A stretch of 64,000 nucleotides of DNA from Parahaliea mediterranea (GTDB lineage Bacteria > Pseudomonadota > Gammaproteobacteria > Pseudomonadales > Halieaceae): the NCBI RefSeq assembly GCF_017255185.1, contig NZ_JAFKCZ010000004.1, positions 419,187-483,186 of the forward strand, in the 5' to 3' direction. Under the pieces are notes generated by a model that saw only the letters and a list, made by a program, of their open reading frames with translations, had not been told where the DNA came from and made no database searches. Below are positions 7,293 through 16,590 of this stretch, in pieces (position 1 is the stretch's first letter; each line of letters begins with the position of its first letter). A program made the position numbers and the translations under genes.

Positions 7293-10160
7293 TCAGGTAT
7301 CCACCGAGAGCTCGACACCGCTGAAGGTATTGGCCGGATCCGCCGGGTCGGTGTTGGCGACTACCGCGCGGTCGGCGGCGAGCCCCCCCTCGTTGACCAG
7401 GAAGCGCTTGCTGTCGGCGGCGCGCTCCCCGGCCAGTTCCCGCAGGGCCCCGGCGGGCACCGGCAGTTGCTCCTGCACCTTGCGCGCCTGGATTCGCGGG
7501 GAGGGCGGCGGCGCCTCGGGGTCGGCCTCGGGGTCAGAGTCGCCGCGCGCCGATTCCGGCAGCGCCTGGTAGCGCGCGGCGATCGCCTGCGCCCAGCGCT
7601 CGCCGCGGCCGTCGATGTCCTCTTCGCTCAGGCCCTCGGCCAGCAGTTGTTCGCGCAGTTGGCGCTGCTGCAGCTTGGCCCGGTCGGTGTCGGGATTGAT
7701 GCGGCCGGTGATGACCAGTTTGATCTTGGGACGCTCCGCGAGCGCGGCGGCGAGGTCGCGCAGCTTGGCCTGGGCGGTGTCGTCCACCGTGGTGGCGCCG
7801 GCGGGATAGTTCACCCGCTGCAGGTCGTCGTCGGAGCCCACCAGATTGGCCAGCAGGGCGAAGGGCGCGGTGACCGCCTTGGTGATCAGGTTGCCGAAGG
7901 CGCCCCAGATCACGCTCGCCAGGCTGAACTGGGGGTTGTCCACGTCGCCGCTCACCGGCACCGCGATATCGATCACCCCGCTGGCGTCGGTGAGCAGGGC
8001 GATGCCCAGTTGCAGGGGGATGTCGAGGGCCTTGTCGCTGTCGACCTTGTCGCCCAGCTTGAGCTGGTCGATCACCACCTTGTTGTCGCCCTCCAGGTGG
8101 TTTTGCGCCAGGCTGTAGCGCACGTCCAGGTTGAGGGTACCGCGGTCGATGGCGTAGCCCGCGTAGGTTCCGGAGTAGGGGGTCAGGCGCGCCAGGTCCA
8201 CGCCCTGGAAGGTGAGCCCCAAATCCAGCGCCGGCTGTTCGCGGAAGGGCGCCGCGCTGCCGGCCAGGACCACCGGGGCGTAGCCGTCCACCGAGCCCTT
8301 GATGTCCACCGACAGCGATTGCGCGGGGTCTGAGTCGAGGCCGAGGATCTCGCCGTTGACGTCGCCGATCACGGTGCGGAAGTGGATGGGCAGGGACTCG
8401 TCCATGAAATCCACTTCGCTGTCGCTGATGTGGATGGCGGGGGCGCCGAAACGCCAGGGCGGCGCGGGCTCCGCCGCCTCGACGGCCTCGCCGCTGGCCC
8501 GGGCTTCCGCCGCCTGCGCCGCGGCTTCCTCCGCCAGCAGGTTCTGGATATTGAGGCTGCCATCCTCGTGGATGTGCACCCGCCCGGAGTAGCCGTCCAG
8601 GTGCAGCTGGGCCAGCCGCACCTCCCGGCCCGGGAGGTCCACCGACAGCCCGTCCCACTCCAGGGCATTCCAGCTGGTCAGGGATTCATCGGCGCCGAAC
8701 ATGTGCACCGAGAAGGCCTCCACCGCGCCCGCCAGTCGCAGCTGCTGCGGCGCGAAGTTCTCCAGCGCCAGTTCGCCCGTGGTCCGGGCGTGGCCACTTT
8801 CGATAGTGGCGTTGAGCGCGTCGGGCAGGTTGGGGCCAAACCAGGGGATGGGCAACTGCTCCAGGGCGAAGGTGAGGGCGCCGGCGCCGCTGCCCAGGTG
8901 CAGCCCGCCGGCGACCTCGACCCGCGCCTCGCCGTTGACCACCAGGTCCACCCCGATGTCGACCGGCGCCTCGGCGGGCCAGCGAATGCCCTCGACGGCG
9001 ATATTGAGCGGGCTGACTTGCAGCGCCGGCGGGTCGGTGAAGGGGCTGCGCCAGTTGATCGCGGCGCCGTTGATTCGGGCGGCGCCCAGCTCGACCACCC
9101 AGGGGCTCGGCTCCTGCGGCTCGGGTTCCCCGGCCGCCGGGAAGCGGGTCTGGAACATCTCCGCCAGGCTCACGCGCTCGCCCTCCAGCCAGCCGGCGAT
9201 TTCGAGGCCGTCGGCGTTGATATCGCGCACCGTGACGCGCTGGCTGGCGCCGTCGACGGCGATGGCGCTGGCCTTGATCACGCCCAGTTCAATGCCGGTA
9301 TCGGGCAGGGCTTCGGGATCGGCGGGCTTCAGCGACAGGCGGGAGATATCGACCTCGCCGCCGTCGACGGTGAAGCGCAGCTCCGGCGACCAGCGCAGTT
9401 CATAGTTGGCCGCCGCGTGCAGGCGGCCGTCGGCCAGTTCGAAGTCCACCTGGTCTTTGACAAAGCGCCAGAAGGGCCGCAACCCGATCGCGCTGAGTTC
9501 GATCCGACCCTTGCTGTAACTGTCGGGAATCGACAGCTCGCCGTCCCACTCCAGGTTGCCGCCGCTCTCGTCGAAGACCCGCAGGTGGTAGGGGTGGCCC
9601 GCCTCCGCCACGGTCGAGAGGTCGCTCATGCGGATTTGCAGGTCATCCCAATGGGTGGTGTAGGGCTCCGGCCGCATCGCGTCGGTGACCTGGATGCGGC
9701 GGGCGGAGAGGACGATGTCGTCAACCGTAATGCCGGGCAGCTCGCCGCCGCCGGACGGCGGTTCCGGCTCCGGCGCCGGCGCGGCGCCGCCGGGGGGGCG
9801 CAGCAGGTCGTCGATGTTCAGCGCGCCGTCGCCGAGCCGCCGCAGGTGAATGTCGATGCCCTCGATCGCCAGGTTGTCGAACACCCAGCCGGGGCGCCAC
9901 AGGCTGGCGGTGGAGAGATCGACCTCGGCGCGGTCCAGGCTGGCGAAGGCGCTACCGTCGACCTCGCTCAAGCGGGCGTCCCGCACCTCCAGGGCCAGGG
10001 TGAAGGGATTGTAGATCACCAGTTCCGTGCTCAGCTCGCGCTGGTAGGTGTCGCGCACGAACCATGGCGGCAGGAAGTTCAGCAGGGGAATGATCACCAG
10101 CACGCACAGGGCGATGTAGGCCAGGTAGATGCCGGCCAGCACGCGAAACACCGTTTTCAC
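7293..10160 (-). CDS. DUF748/AsmA-like large envelope protein
   Basis: A ~955-residue protein with one N-terminal transmembrane segment (VFRVLAGIYLAYIALCVLVI). A long beta-rich periplasmic region typical of DUF748 follows; these are AsmA-like and thought to act in envelope or lipid homeostasis. A Pro/Glu-rich low-complexity linker occurs around residues 135-155. The C-terminal ~200 residues include an OmpA-like stretch (KIKLVITGRINPDTDRAK) and a further acidic Pro-rich linker. The frame is open to a TTG at 10190. The GTG at 10160 is preferred because a GAGG box precedes it and it starts just before the membrane helix. Confidence 0.82.
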   Translation of the reverse strand: MKTVFRVLAGIYLAYIALCVLVIIPLLNFLPPWFVRDTYQRELSTELVIYNPFTLALEVRDARLSEVDGSAFASLDRAEVDLSTASLWRPGWVFDNLAIEGIDIHLRRLGDGALNIDDLLRPPGGAAPAPEPEPPSGGGELPGITVDDIVLSARRIQVTDAMRPEPYTTHWDDLQIRMSDLSTVAEAGHPYHLRVFDESGGNLEWDGELSIPDSYSKGRIELSAIGLRPFWRFVKDQVDFELADGRLHAAANYELRWSPELRFTVDGGEVDISRLSLKPADPEALPDTGIELGVIKASAIAVDGASQRVTVRDINADGLEIAGWLEGERVSLAEMFQTRFPAAGEPEPQEPSPWVVELGAARINGAAINWRSPFTDPPALQVSPLNIAVEGIRWPAEAPVDIGVDLVVNGEARVEVAGGLHLGSGAGALTFALEQLPIPWFGPNLPDALNATIESGHARTTGELALENFAPQQLRLAGAVEAFSVHMFGADESLTSWNALEWDGLSVDLPGREVRLAQLHLDGYSGRVHIHEDGSLNIQNLLAEEAAAQAAEARASGEAVEAAEPAPPWRFGAPAIHISDSEVDFMDESLPIHFRTVIGDVNGEILGLDSDPAQSLSVDIKGSVDGYAPVVLAGSAAPFREQPALDLGLTFQGVDLARLTPYSGTYAGYAIDRGTLNLDVRYSLAQNHLEGDNKVVIDQLKLGDKVDSDKALDIPLQLGIALLTDASGVIDIAVPVSGDVDNPQFSLASVIWGAFGNLITKAVTAPFALLANLVGSDDDLQRVNYPAGATTVDDTAQAKLRDLAAALAERPKIKLVITGRINPDTDRAKLQQRQLREQLLAEGLSEEDIDGRGERWAQAIAARYQALPESARGDSDPEADPEAPPPSPRIQARKVQEQLPVPAGALRELAGERAADSKRFLVNEGGLAADRAVVANTDPADPANTFSGVELSVDT

Positions 10161-10242
10161 AAACAACCTCAAGGTACACAAAATCCACAACTACACTATA
10201 GACAAACCGCCGACATTGCAGCCAAAACAAGCGCGGCGGGTT

Positions 10243-11244
10243 TTACAGGCCCTTGCGGTAGCTGTAGGGGGTGACGCCGGTCCAGCCCTTGAAGGCGCGG
10301 ATAAAGGCGCTGGATTCCGAGAACCCGGAACGGTGGGCGATCTCCTCGATGCTGAGCCCCTGCTTGCCCAGCAGGTGGAGCGCGGTGTCGCGCCGCACCT
10401 GGTTCTTGATGTCCTTGAAGGTGGTGCCCTCCGCCGACAGCCGGCGGCGCAGGGTCTGGGGGTGCAGTTCCAGCCGGGCCGCCACCTCGGGCAGTTCCGG
10501 CATCGCCAGCATATTGCGGGCGATCTGCTGGCGCGCGCGGGCGGTCCAGCTGCTGCGCGCGTAGTTCTGGGTCAGCATGATCAGCACCGGGTGGCGCAGG
10601 AAGTGCCGCAGCGACTGCTCGTTCTGGTTGATGCGCCGCCCCGCAATCCCCTTGGGCAGTACCAGGGCGCTTTCGGCCTGCTCGAATTCCACGGGGTAGC
10701 CGTAAAACATGTGGCGGTAATCCGCGGCCTGGGCCGCCATTGGGTAGTTGAGTCGCACGACTTGAATCGGCAACTGCTCCTGCACCAGCCAGCAGGCGAA
10801 GCGGTGGCTGTTGAACAGCAGCAGCTCGGACAGGTAGGGCGCGGCCACCCGGGCCTGGCCCCGGTCATCCAGGCGCACGGTGAGGCTGTCCTCGTCCTCT
10901 TCCAGCGCCGGGCAAGGAGCGCTGTCAAAGAGTTGAAAAAACCGGCAGTAGCGGCTCAGTGCCTGGCCCAGGGTTTCGCTGCCGATCACCGCGTGGCACA
11001 TCATCGCCCAGCTGCCGATGGGCAGGCGGCGGCTGGCGTAGCCCAGGGATTCGTCCTGCATGGCCAGCATGGTGCTCACCTGCAGGTCGGCGAAGCGCTC
11101 GATCGAGATGCGCGCGTTTTCCTCCTGCAGCAGGCGCGGGGAAATCCGGTTGCGCCGCAGCAGTTCGGCGGGCTCCAGGCCCATGCGCACGGTGTTTTGC
11201 AGCACCGCGCGCGCGAAATAGACCGAGATCGACAGGTCGCGCAT
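10243..11244 (-). CDS. AraC-family transcriptional regulator (arabinose-binding-like N-domain, OruR type)
   Basis: 333 residues. An N-terminal all-alpha/beta effector-binding domain contains the repeated SETLGQALSRYCRFF-type segment of the OruR/ArgR-like group. Two C-terminal HTH motifs follow, the second being SIEEIAHRSGFSESSAFIRA then FKGWTGVTPYSYR. Relatives often control amino-acid or lipid catabolism. It lies 5 bp downstream of the diguanylate cyclase on the same strand, so the two are probably co-transcribed. The effector and targets cannot be read from the sequence. Confidence 0.85.
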   Translation of the reverse strand: MRDLSISVYFARAVLQNTVRMGLEPAELLRRNRISPRLLQEENARISIERFADLQVSTMLAMQDESLGYASRRLPIGSWAMMCHAVIGSETLGQALSRYCRFFQLFDSAPCPALEEDEDSLTVRLDDRGQARVAAPYLSELLLFNSHRFACWLVQEQLPIQVVRLNYPMAAQAADYRHMFYGYPVEFEQAESALVLPKGIAGRRINQNEQSLRHFLRHPVLIMLTQNYARSSWTARARQQIARNMLAMPELPEVAARLELHPQTLRRRLSAEGTTFKDIKNQVRRDTALHLLGKQGLSIEEIAHRSGFSESSAFIRAFKGWTGVTPYSYRKGL

Positions 11245-11249
11245 GGGCT

Positions 11250-12428
11250 TCAGTTCCCGTCGCCGGTGACGGGTCCGGTGGAGCGAAAATGCTGCGGCCG
11301 GTTATCCACCGTGGCCACCCGGTTGCGGCCCTCGCGCTTGGCCTGGTACAGGGCGCGGTCGGCCTCCCGGGCCAGGCTGTCCAGGTCCACCTCGCCCTCT
11401 GCGGTGGTTACCCCCAGGCTCGCAGTGATCGCGATACGCTGGCCGTCCACCAGCAGGGCGTCGCCGCCGATGGCGCCGCGGATACGTTCCGCCAGGACGC
11501 GGGCCCCATCGCGGTCGGTGTTGGGCAGCACCAGCAGGAATTCCTCGCCGCCCACCCGGGCCACCACGTCGCTGGCCCGGCACAGGCGCTGCAGCACCTG
11601 GGCGACCTGCTGGATCAACTGGTCGCCGGTGTCGTGGCCAAAGCTGTCGTTAACCTGCTTGAAGTGATCGATATCGAGCTTGATGGCGGAGGTGTTCAGG
11701 TTGTGTCGCGACGCGCTGGCCAGGCTCACGTAGATGGCGTCTTCCAGGCCGCGCCGGTTGAGCAGGCGGGTGAGGGGGTCCTCCGTGGCCAGGTGGGTCA
11801 GGTGCCGCTGGTACTCCAGCAGCACGCTGGCGAGAAAGCCCACCACCACCAGGGCGTAGGCGGCGCTGTGCACGCCGATGGCGTCGGCCTGGGCGCGGGA
11901 CAGGTCGCTCTCCCGTTGCCAGCCCAGCCAGGCCTCGAGGTGACCGGCCACCACCAGCAGTCCGGCCAGGGCGATGATCGCGTCGCCCACGTTGCGCTGG
12001 GTCCAGCCGCGGTAGCCGCTGACGGCGCCGGCCGCCGCCCACAGCCCGGCGGTGCCGCCGAGCTGGATGGCGAACATCTGCGACGGCGGGAAGTAAAACG
12101 CGCTCAGGCAGGCGGCGAGGCAGAGCGCGCCCAGCAGGTAGCGGCCGCGCGGGATGCCCGCCCGCTGGGCGCAGGCCAGGTACAGGAGGTAGCCGGTGGC
12201 CAGCGCGACAATGGCGGGCACGTCGAGCAGGGCGTCGCGCCCCGGTTGCAGGGTGAACAGGATCCATCCCATCAGCGCCGCCATGAAGTACACTGTGAAC
12301 AGGCCCAGGCCGCGGGGGGGATTGGCCGAATCGCTGAGGAAATAGAGGATCAGCAGCTGCGCGCAGGTCAGCGCGAGTACCAGGCCGTAGTGAATGTAGG
12401 CGAGGTTTTCCGTGAATATCATCTCCAT
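11250..12428 (-). CDS. Membrane-bound diguanylate cyclase (GGDEF domain)
   Basis: 392 residues. Residues 10-200 contain about six hydrophobic helices forming a membrane sensor; no named MASE class is certain. The C-terminal GGDEF domain carries the signature GGEEF (293-297), active-site metal positions around LDIDHFKQVND, and the inhibitory I-site RASD (284-287), five residues before the signature. The protein should therefore make c-di-GMP and be feedback-inhibited. It is first in a two-gene unit with the AraC regulator and is divergent from the acyl-CoA dehydrogenase. Confidence 0.9.
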   Translation of the reverse strand: MEMIFTENLAYIHYGLVLALTCAQLLILYFLSDSANPPRGLGLFTVYFMAALMGWILFTLQPGRDALLDVPAIVALATGYLLYLACAQRAGIPRGRYLLGALCLAACLSAFYFPPSQMFAIQLGGTAGLWAAAGAVSGYRGWTQRNVGDAIIALAGLLVVAGHLEAWLGWQRESDLSRAQADAIGVHSAAYALVVVGFLASVLLEYQRHLTHLATEDPLTRLLNRRGLEDAIYVSLASASRHNLNTSAIKLDIDHFKQVNDSFGHDTGDQLIQQVAQVLQRLCRASDVVARVGGEEFLLVLPNTDRDGARVLAERIRGAIGGDALLVDGQRIAITASLGVTTAEGEVDLDSLAREADRALYQAKREGRNRVATVDNRPQHFRSTGPVTGDGN

Positions 12429-12460
12429 CCCTGTCGCCCCGAAACCCCAGTTTTTTGTTG

Positions 12461-12480
12461 TCAGTTTATGTCAATTTATG
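12461..12480. promoter_or_regulatory. Tandem 10-bp direct repeat in a divergent promoter region
   Basis: TCAGTTTATG (12461-12470) is followed directly by TCAATTTATG (12471-12480) in the 174-bp gap between the diguanylate cyclase and the catabolic acyl-CoA dehydrogenase gene. AT-rich tandem repeats with helical-turn spacing in such a gap may be an operator. No regulator can be named. Confidence 0.3.
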
Positions 12481-12602
12481 TGTCGGCACAGGTCATTGAT
12501 GGGCCGGTGACCGCTTACCATACTGGCCTGCCTTCGACTTCCGCCCGGCCCCTCGCGGCGCCGGGGCGGTAGCGGATCACCAGCAACCCGGGAGACAGCA
12601 CC

Positions 12603-13778
12603 GTGCTACAGCGCGAATTCACCGAAGAGCAGCAGATGTTCAGGGACGCCTACCGCAAGTTCCTGGCTGCGGAAATTGTGCCACATATGGAAGACTGGCG
12701 TGAGGCCGGTATCGTCGATCGCTCGGCTTTTCGCAAGGCCGGCGAGCAGGGCTTCCTCATGGTGTGGCCGGACGAGCAGTACGGCGGCATGGGCGACCCG
12801 GACTTCCGCTTCGAGCAGATTATCATCGAAGAGACCGCCTACGCCCGCGCCGGCGACTGGTACAACTCGCTGCACAGCCGTTTGGTGGGGCCCTACCTGA
12901 CCCGCTTCGGCTCCCAGGAGCAGTGCCAGCGCTTGTTGCCCAAGTGCGTGAGCGGCGAGCACGTGCTGGCCATCGCCATGACCGAGCCGGACGCCGGCAG
13001 CGACCTGGCGGGCATGCGCAGCACCGCCGTGGAGCGCGACGACCACTGGCTGCTCAACGGCTCCAAGACCTATATCTCCAACGGCATCAACGCCGATGTG
13101 GTGATCGTGGCCGCCAAGACCGACCCCGACAACAACCCGCACCACATGACCCTGTTCATCGTCGAGCGCGGCATGGCCGGCTTCGAGCGCGGGCGCAACC
13201 TGAAGAAGATGGGGCTCAAGGCCCAGGACACCGCCGAGCTGTTCTTCAACGACGTGCAGGTGCCCAAGGCCAATGTGCTGGGCGAGCCCGGCAAGGGTTT
13301 TATCTACCTGATGCAGGGCCTGGCCGAGGAGCGCCTGATCGGTGCCGTCGGCTACCTGTCCGCGGCGCAGCTGTCGTGGGACCTCACCGCCGAATTCGTC
13401 AAGGAGCGCAAGGCCTTCGGCAAGCCCGTGGCGGCCTACCAGAACACCCAGTTCAAGCTGGCGGAGCTGCGCACCGAGCTGGACATCGCCCAGTGTTTTG
13501 TCGACCAGTGCGTGCGCGCCTTCAACGCGGGCGAACTGACCGCGGTGGACGCGGCCAAGGCGAAACTGGTGACCAGCGAGTTGCAGGTCAAGGTGGCCGA
13601 CGCCGGGGTGCAGATGCACGGTGGCGCCGGTTACATGGACGAGTATGCCATCAGCCGGCAGTTTACCGACGCGCGCATATCGCCGATTTACGCCGGCACC
13701 TCCGAAGTGATGAAGATCATTATCAGCCGGGACTGCCTCGGCGGTGATTACAACCCCTTCAATACCCGCAATTTCTGA
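12603..13778 (+). CDS. Acyl-CoA dehydrogenase
   Basis: A 391-residue FAD enzyme that would introduce an alpha,beta double bond into an acyl-CoA. It has the standard order: alpha-helical N-domain; beta-domain with AMTEPDAGSDLAGM (about 126-139) and NGSKTYISNG; C-domain ending with MHGGAGYMDEYAISRQFTDARI and YAGTSEVMK, where the Glu is the usual catalytic base. It starts at a GTG after a GGGAGACAG box. It leads a co-directional run of CoA-metabolism genes (12603-18114) with gaps of about 30 bp. Chain-length specificity is not evident. Confidence 0.93.
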   Translation: MLQREFTEEQQMFRDAYRKFLAAEIVPHMEDWREAGIVDRSAFRKAGEQGFLMVWPDEQYGGMGDPDFRFEQIIIEETAYARAGDWYNSLHSRLVGPYLTRFGSQEQCQRLLPKCVSGEHVLAIAMTEPDAGSDLAGMRSTAVERDDHWLLNGSKTYISNGINADVVIVAAKTDPDNNPHHMTLFIVERGMAGFERGRNLKKMGLKAQDTAELFFNDVQVPKANVLGEPGKGFIYLMQGLAEERLIGAVGYLSAAQLSWDLTAEFVKERKAFGKPVAAYQNTQFKLAELRTELDIAQCFVDQCVRAFNAGELTAVDAAKAKLVTSELQVKVADAGVQMHGGAGYMDEYAISRQFTDARISPIYAGTSEVMKIIISRDCLGGDYNPFNTRNF

Positions 13779-13805
13779 TAAACAGCAACAGCAGGAGACA
13801 AACAC

Positions 13806-14579
13806 ATGGATCTCGCAGGAAAAATCGCCATTGTCACCGGCGGGGCCTCCGGCCTCGGTCGCGCCACCGTCGAGGCCTACGTGGCCAAGGGCATGAAAGT
13901 GGCCATCTTCGACCTCAACGAGGGCAACGCCAACGAAGTCATCAAGGCGCTGGGCGAGGACAAGGTCGCCTTCTGGAGCGTCAACGTGGCCGACGAGGAG
14001 TCGGTGAAGGCCGCGGTCGCCGGCGTGGTGGAAAAGTTCGGCGCGGTGCACGTGTGCAACAACTTCGCCGGTATCGGCAGCGCCTGCAAGACCCTGAGCA
14101 AGAAGGGCGTGTTCCCGCTGGACCAGTTCATGCCGGTGATCAACATCAACCTGGTGGGCACCTTCAATGTGTCGCGCTACGCCGCCGAGCAGATGGCCAA
14201 CAACGAGCCGATCAACGACGACGGCGGCCGCGGGGTGATCATCAACACCGCGTCCATCGCGGCAATGGAGGGGCAGGTGGGCCAGCTGGCCTACAGCGCC
14301 TCCAAGGGCGGCGTGGTGGGCATGACCCTGCCCATGGCGCGGGACCTGGCCAGCTACGGCATCCGCGTCAACACCATCGTGCCGGGCCTGATCCACACCC
14401 CGCTGTTCGAGTCCATTCCCGATAACCTGTATAAATCCCTGGAAAACAGCGTGTGCTACCCGCAGCGCCTGGGTAAGGCCTCGGAGATCGGCCACCTGGC
14501 GGTGTTCATCGCCGAGAACGACTACGTCAACGGCGAATGCATCCGCCTGGACGGCGCCATTCGCATGCAGCCGCGTTAA
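13806..14579 (+). CDS. SDR dehydrogenase, HSD10/3-hydroxyacyl-CoA dehydrogenase type II-like
   Basis: A 257-residue classical short-chain dehydrogenase. The NAD-binding TGGASGLG loop is at 11-18. The NNAG motif is changed to NNFAG. The catalytic Ser is in INTASIAAMEG and the YSASK Tyr-Lys pair sits near 166-170. The sequence resembles HSD17B10-type 3-hydroxy-2-methylacyl-CoA or hydroxysteroid dehydrogenases. It lies between an acyl-CoA dehydrogenase and a CoA-transferase, which suits oxidation of a 3-hydroxyacyl-CoA. It has an ATG start with an AGGAG box. Confidence 0.88.
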   Translation: MDLAGKIAIVTGGASGLGRATVEAYVAKGMKVAIFDLNEGNANEVIKALGEDKVAFWSVNVADEESVKAAVAGVVEKFGAVHVCNNFAGIGSACKTLSKKGVFPLDQFMPVININLVGTFNVSRYAAEQMANNEPINDDGGRGVIINTASIAAMEGQVGQLAYSASKGGVVGMTLPMARDLASYGIRVNTIVPGLIHTPLFESIPDNLYKSLENSVCYPQRLGKASEIGHLAVFIAENDYVNGECIRLDGAIRMQPR

Positions 14580-14607
14580 CGGCGTTTTTCAACACAGGGA
14601 GAGCAGT

Positions 14608-15741
14608 ATGGGACCATTGAATGGCTTTACCGTTATCGAGCTGGCGGGCATCGGGCCAGGCCCGATGGGGGGCATGATGCTCGCCGACATGGGCGCGGAG
14701 GTGATCCGCATCGACCGCGCCGGCGGTGTCGACGCCCGGCTGATGGAGAAGGTCAGCGGCCGCGGCAAGAAGTCGGTGGTCCTCAACCTCAAGGAGGCCG
14801 AGGGGGTGGAAACCCTGCTGCGCATGGTGGAAAACGCCGATGTGCTGATCGACCCCTACCGTCCCGGGGTGTGCGAAAAGTTGGGCATTGGTCCCGAGAC
14901 CTGCCTGGCGCGCAACCCCCGGCTGGTGTTTGCGCGGATGACCGGCTGGGGCCAGGAGGGGCCGCTGGCCAGCGCCGCCGGGCACGACATCAATTACATC
15001 TCCATTACCGGCGCGCTCTACGCCATGGGGCCGGCGGACCGCAAGCCGGTGATGCCCCTCAACCTGGTGGGCGACATGGGCGGTGGCGGCATGCTGCTGG
15101 TCAACGGCGTGCTGGCCGCGCTGCTGGAAACCGCCAGCTCCGGCAAGGGGCAGGTGATCGACGTGGCCATGGTGGACGGCGCCGCGCAGCTGATGTGGAT
15201 GTTCCACGGTTTCGAGGCCATGGGCGCCTGGGACGCGAAGAAGCGCGGCGGCAACATACTCGATGGCGGCGCGCACTTCTACGACACCTATGAGTGCGCC
15301 GACGGCGAATTTATTTCCATCGGCTCCATCGAGCCCCAGTTCTACGCCCAGTTGCTGGCCCTGGCCGAGCTGCCAGCGGAGGACTTTGGCGAACAGAACA
15401 ACCAGGCCCAGTGGCCGGAGCAAGGGGACAAGCTGGCGGCGGTCTTCCGGCAGAAGACCCAGGCCCAGTGGTGTGAGATCATGGAGGGCACCGATGTGTG
15501 CTTCGCGCCGGTGCTGTCCTTCATGGACGCCCCGCAACACCCGGCCAACGTGGCTCGCAACACCTACATCGAGGTGGACGGGGTGACCCAGCCGGCGCCC
15601 GCGCCGCGCTTTGCGCGCACACCCTCCGAGGTGCGCCACGGCGTGCACGGCAACGGCGAGGATACCGATGCCGTGCTGTCCGCCATGGGCTTCGGCGAGC
15701 AGGAAATACAACAGTTGAAGGCTTCCGGCGCCATCGCCTGA
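14608..15741 (+). CDS. CaiB/BaiF-family CoA transferase or alpha-methylacyl-CoA racemase
   Basis: 377 residues of the class III CoA-transferase fold. Features include FTVIELAGIGPGPMGGMMLADMGAEV at the N-terminus, a conserved LVFARMTGWGQEGP block and GHDINYISITGAL, whose His and Asp match the AMACR catalytic pair. With the adjacent dehydrogenases and hydratase, an AMACR role (epimerising 2-methyl-branched acyl-CoAs such as sterol or isoprenoid side chains) is likely. A CoA-transferase role cannot be excluded. It has an ATG start after GGGAGAG. Confidence 0.9.
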   Translation: MGPLNGFTVIELAGIGPGPMGGMMLADMGAEVIRIDRAGGVDARLMEKVSGRGKKSVVLNLKEAEGVETLLRMVENADVLIDPYRPGVCEKLGIGPETCLARNPRLVFARMTGWGQEGPLASAAGHDINYISITGALYAMGPADRKPVMPLNLVGDMGGGGMLLVNGVLAALLETASSGKGQVIDVAMVDGAAQLMWMFHGFEAMGAWDAKKRGGNILDGGAHFYDTYECADGEFISIGSIEPQFYAQLLALAELPAEDFGEQNNQAQWPEQGDKLAAVFRQKTQAQWCEIMEGTDVCFAPVLSFMDAPQHPANVARNTYIEVDGVTQPAPAPRFARTPSEVRHGVHGNGEDTDAVLSAMGFGEQEIQQLKASGAIA

Positions 15742-15771
15742 AGCACCGATATACCAGTACAGGAAACCGCA

Positions 15772-16554
15772 ATGTCCGCATACGACACCGTAACCATCGA
15801 ACGCCACGACAACGTCGCCCTGGTGGCCCTTAACCGCCCCGACAGCCTCAACGCCTTCAGCGCCGAGCTGCGTCGCGACCTGCGCGCCGCCGTGGATGAG
15901 GTCAATGGCGACGAGTCGCTGCGCGCGGTGGTGCTGACCGGCGCCGGCCGCGCGTTCAGCGCGGGCGCCGACCTGATGGAAGCCCAGGGCGACGATTTCG
16001 ACGTGCGCCGCCAGCTGCTGGAAGAGTATAAACCCACGCTGATGGCGATCAACACCGCGCCCAAGCCCTGGATCAGCGCCATCAACGGCGCCGCGGCGGG
16101 CATCGGCAGCGCCTTTGCCATGGTCTGCGACCTCAGCGTGATGGCCGAGGACGCCTACCTCTACCAGGCCTTCACCGCCATCGGCCTGATCCCGGACGGC
16201 GGCGCCACCTGGCACCTGGCGCGCAGCATCGGCCGCAAGCGCGCCTACGAGCTGATTGTGGGCGGCGAGAAACTGCGCGCCGCGCGCTGCCTGGAGTTGG
16301 GCCTGTGCAACCGCGTGGTGCCCGCCGACGAACTGCAGGGCGCCGCGCTGGCCTGGGCCGCCGAGCTGGCGGAGAAAGCGCCGCTGTCGCTGCGCTACGC
16401 CAAGCAGGCGCTGAACGTGGCCATGGAGCAGGATGTGGCCGACACCATTTCCGCCGAGGCGGAGCTGCAGCACCTGTGCATCAACAGCGCCGACGCCACC
16501 GAGGGTGTCACCGCCTTTGTCGAGAAACGCGCCCCGAAATGGCAGGGCAAGTAA
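15772..16554 (+). CDS. Enoyl-CoA hydratase/isomerase
   Basis: A 260-residue crotonase-fold protein, expected to hydrate 2-enoyl-CoA to 3-hydroxyacyl-CoA. The oxyanion segment GAGRAFSAGADL (about 61-72) and INGAAAGIGSAFAMVCDL (about 104-121) are present. In the second catalytic region, FTAIGLIPDGGATWHL has Asp where canonical hydratases often place Glu/Gly, so isomerase or another crotonase activity is possible. It is third to fourth in the CoA run; the intergenic gap to the racemase is 30 bp. Confidence 0.88.
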   Translation: MSAYDTVTIERHDNVALVALNRPDSLNAFSAELRRDLRAAVDEVNGDESLRAVVLTGAGRAFSAGADLMEAQGDDFDVRRQLLEEYKPTLMAINTAPKPWISAINGAAAGIGSAFAMVCDLSVMAEDAYLYQAFTAIGLIPDGGATWHLARSIGRKRAYELIVGGEKLRAARCLELGLCNRVVPADELQGAALAWAAELAEKAPLSLRYAKQALNVAMEQDVADTISAEAELQHLCINSADATEGVTAFVEKRAPKWQGK

Positions 16555-16590
16555 CGGGGCGAGTGGGGCGCGCGCCGGGGCGAGCTGCCC

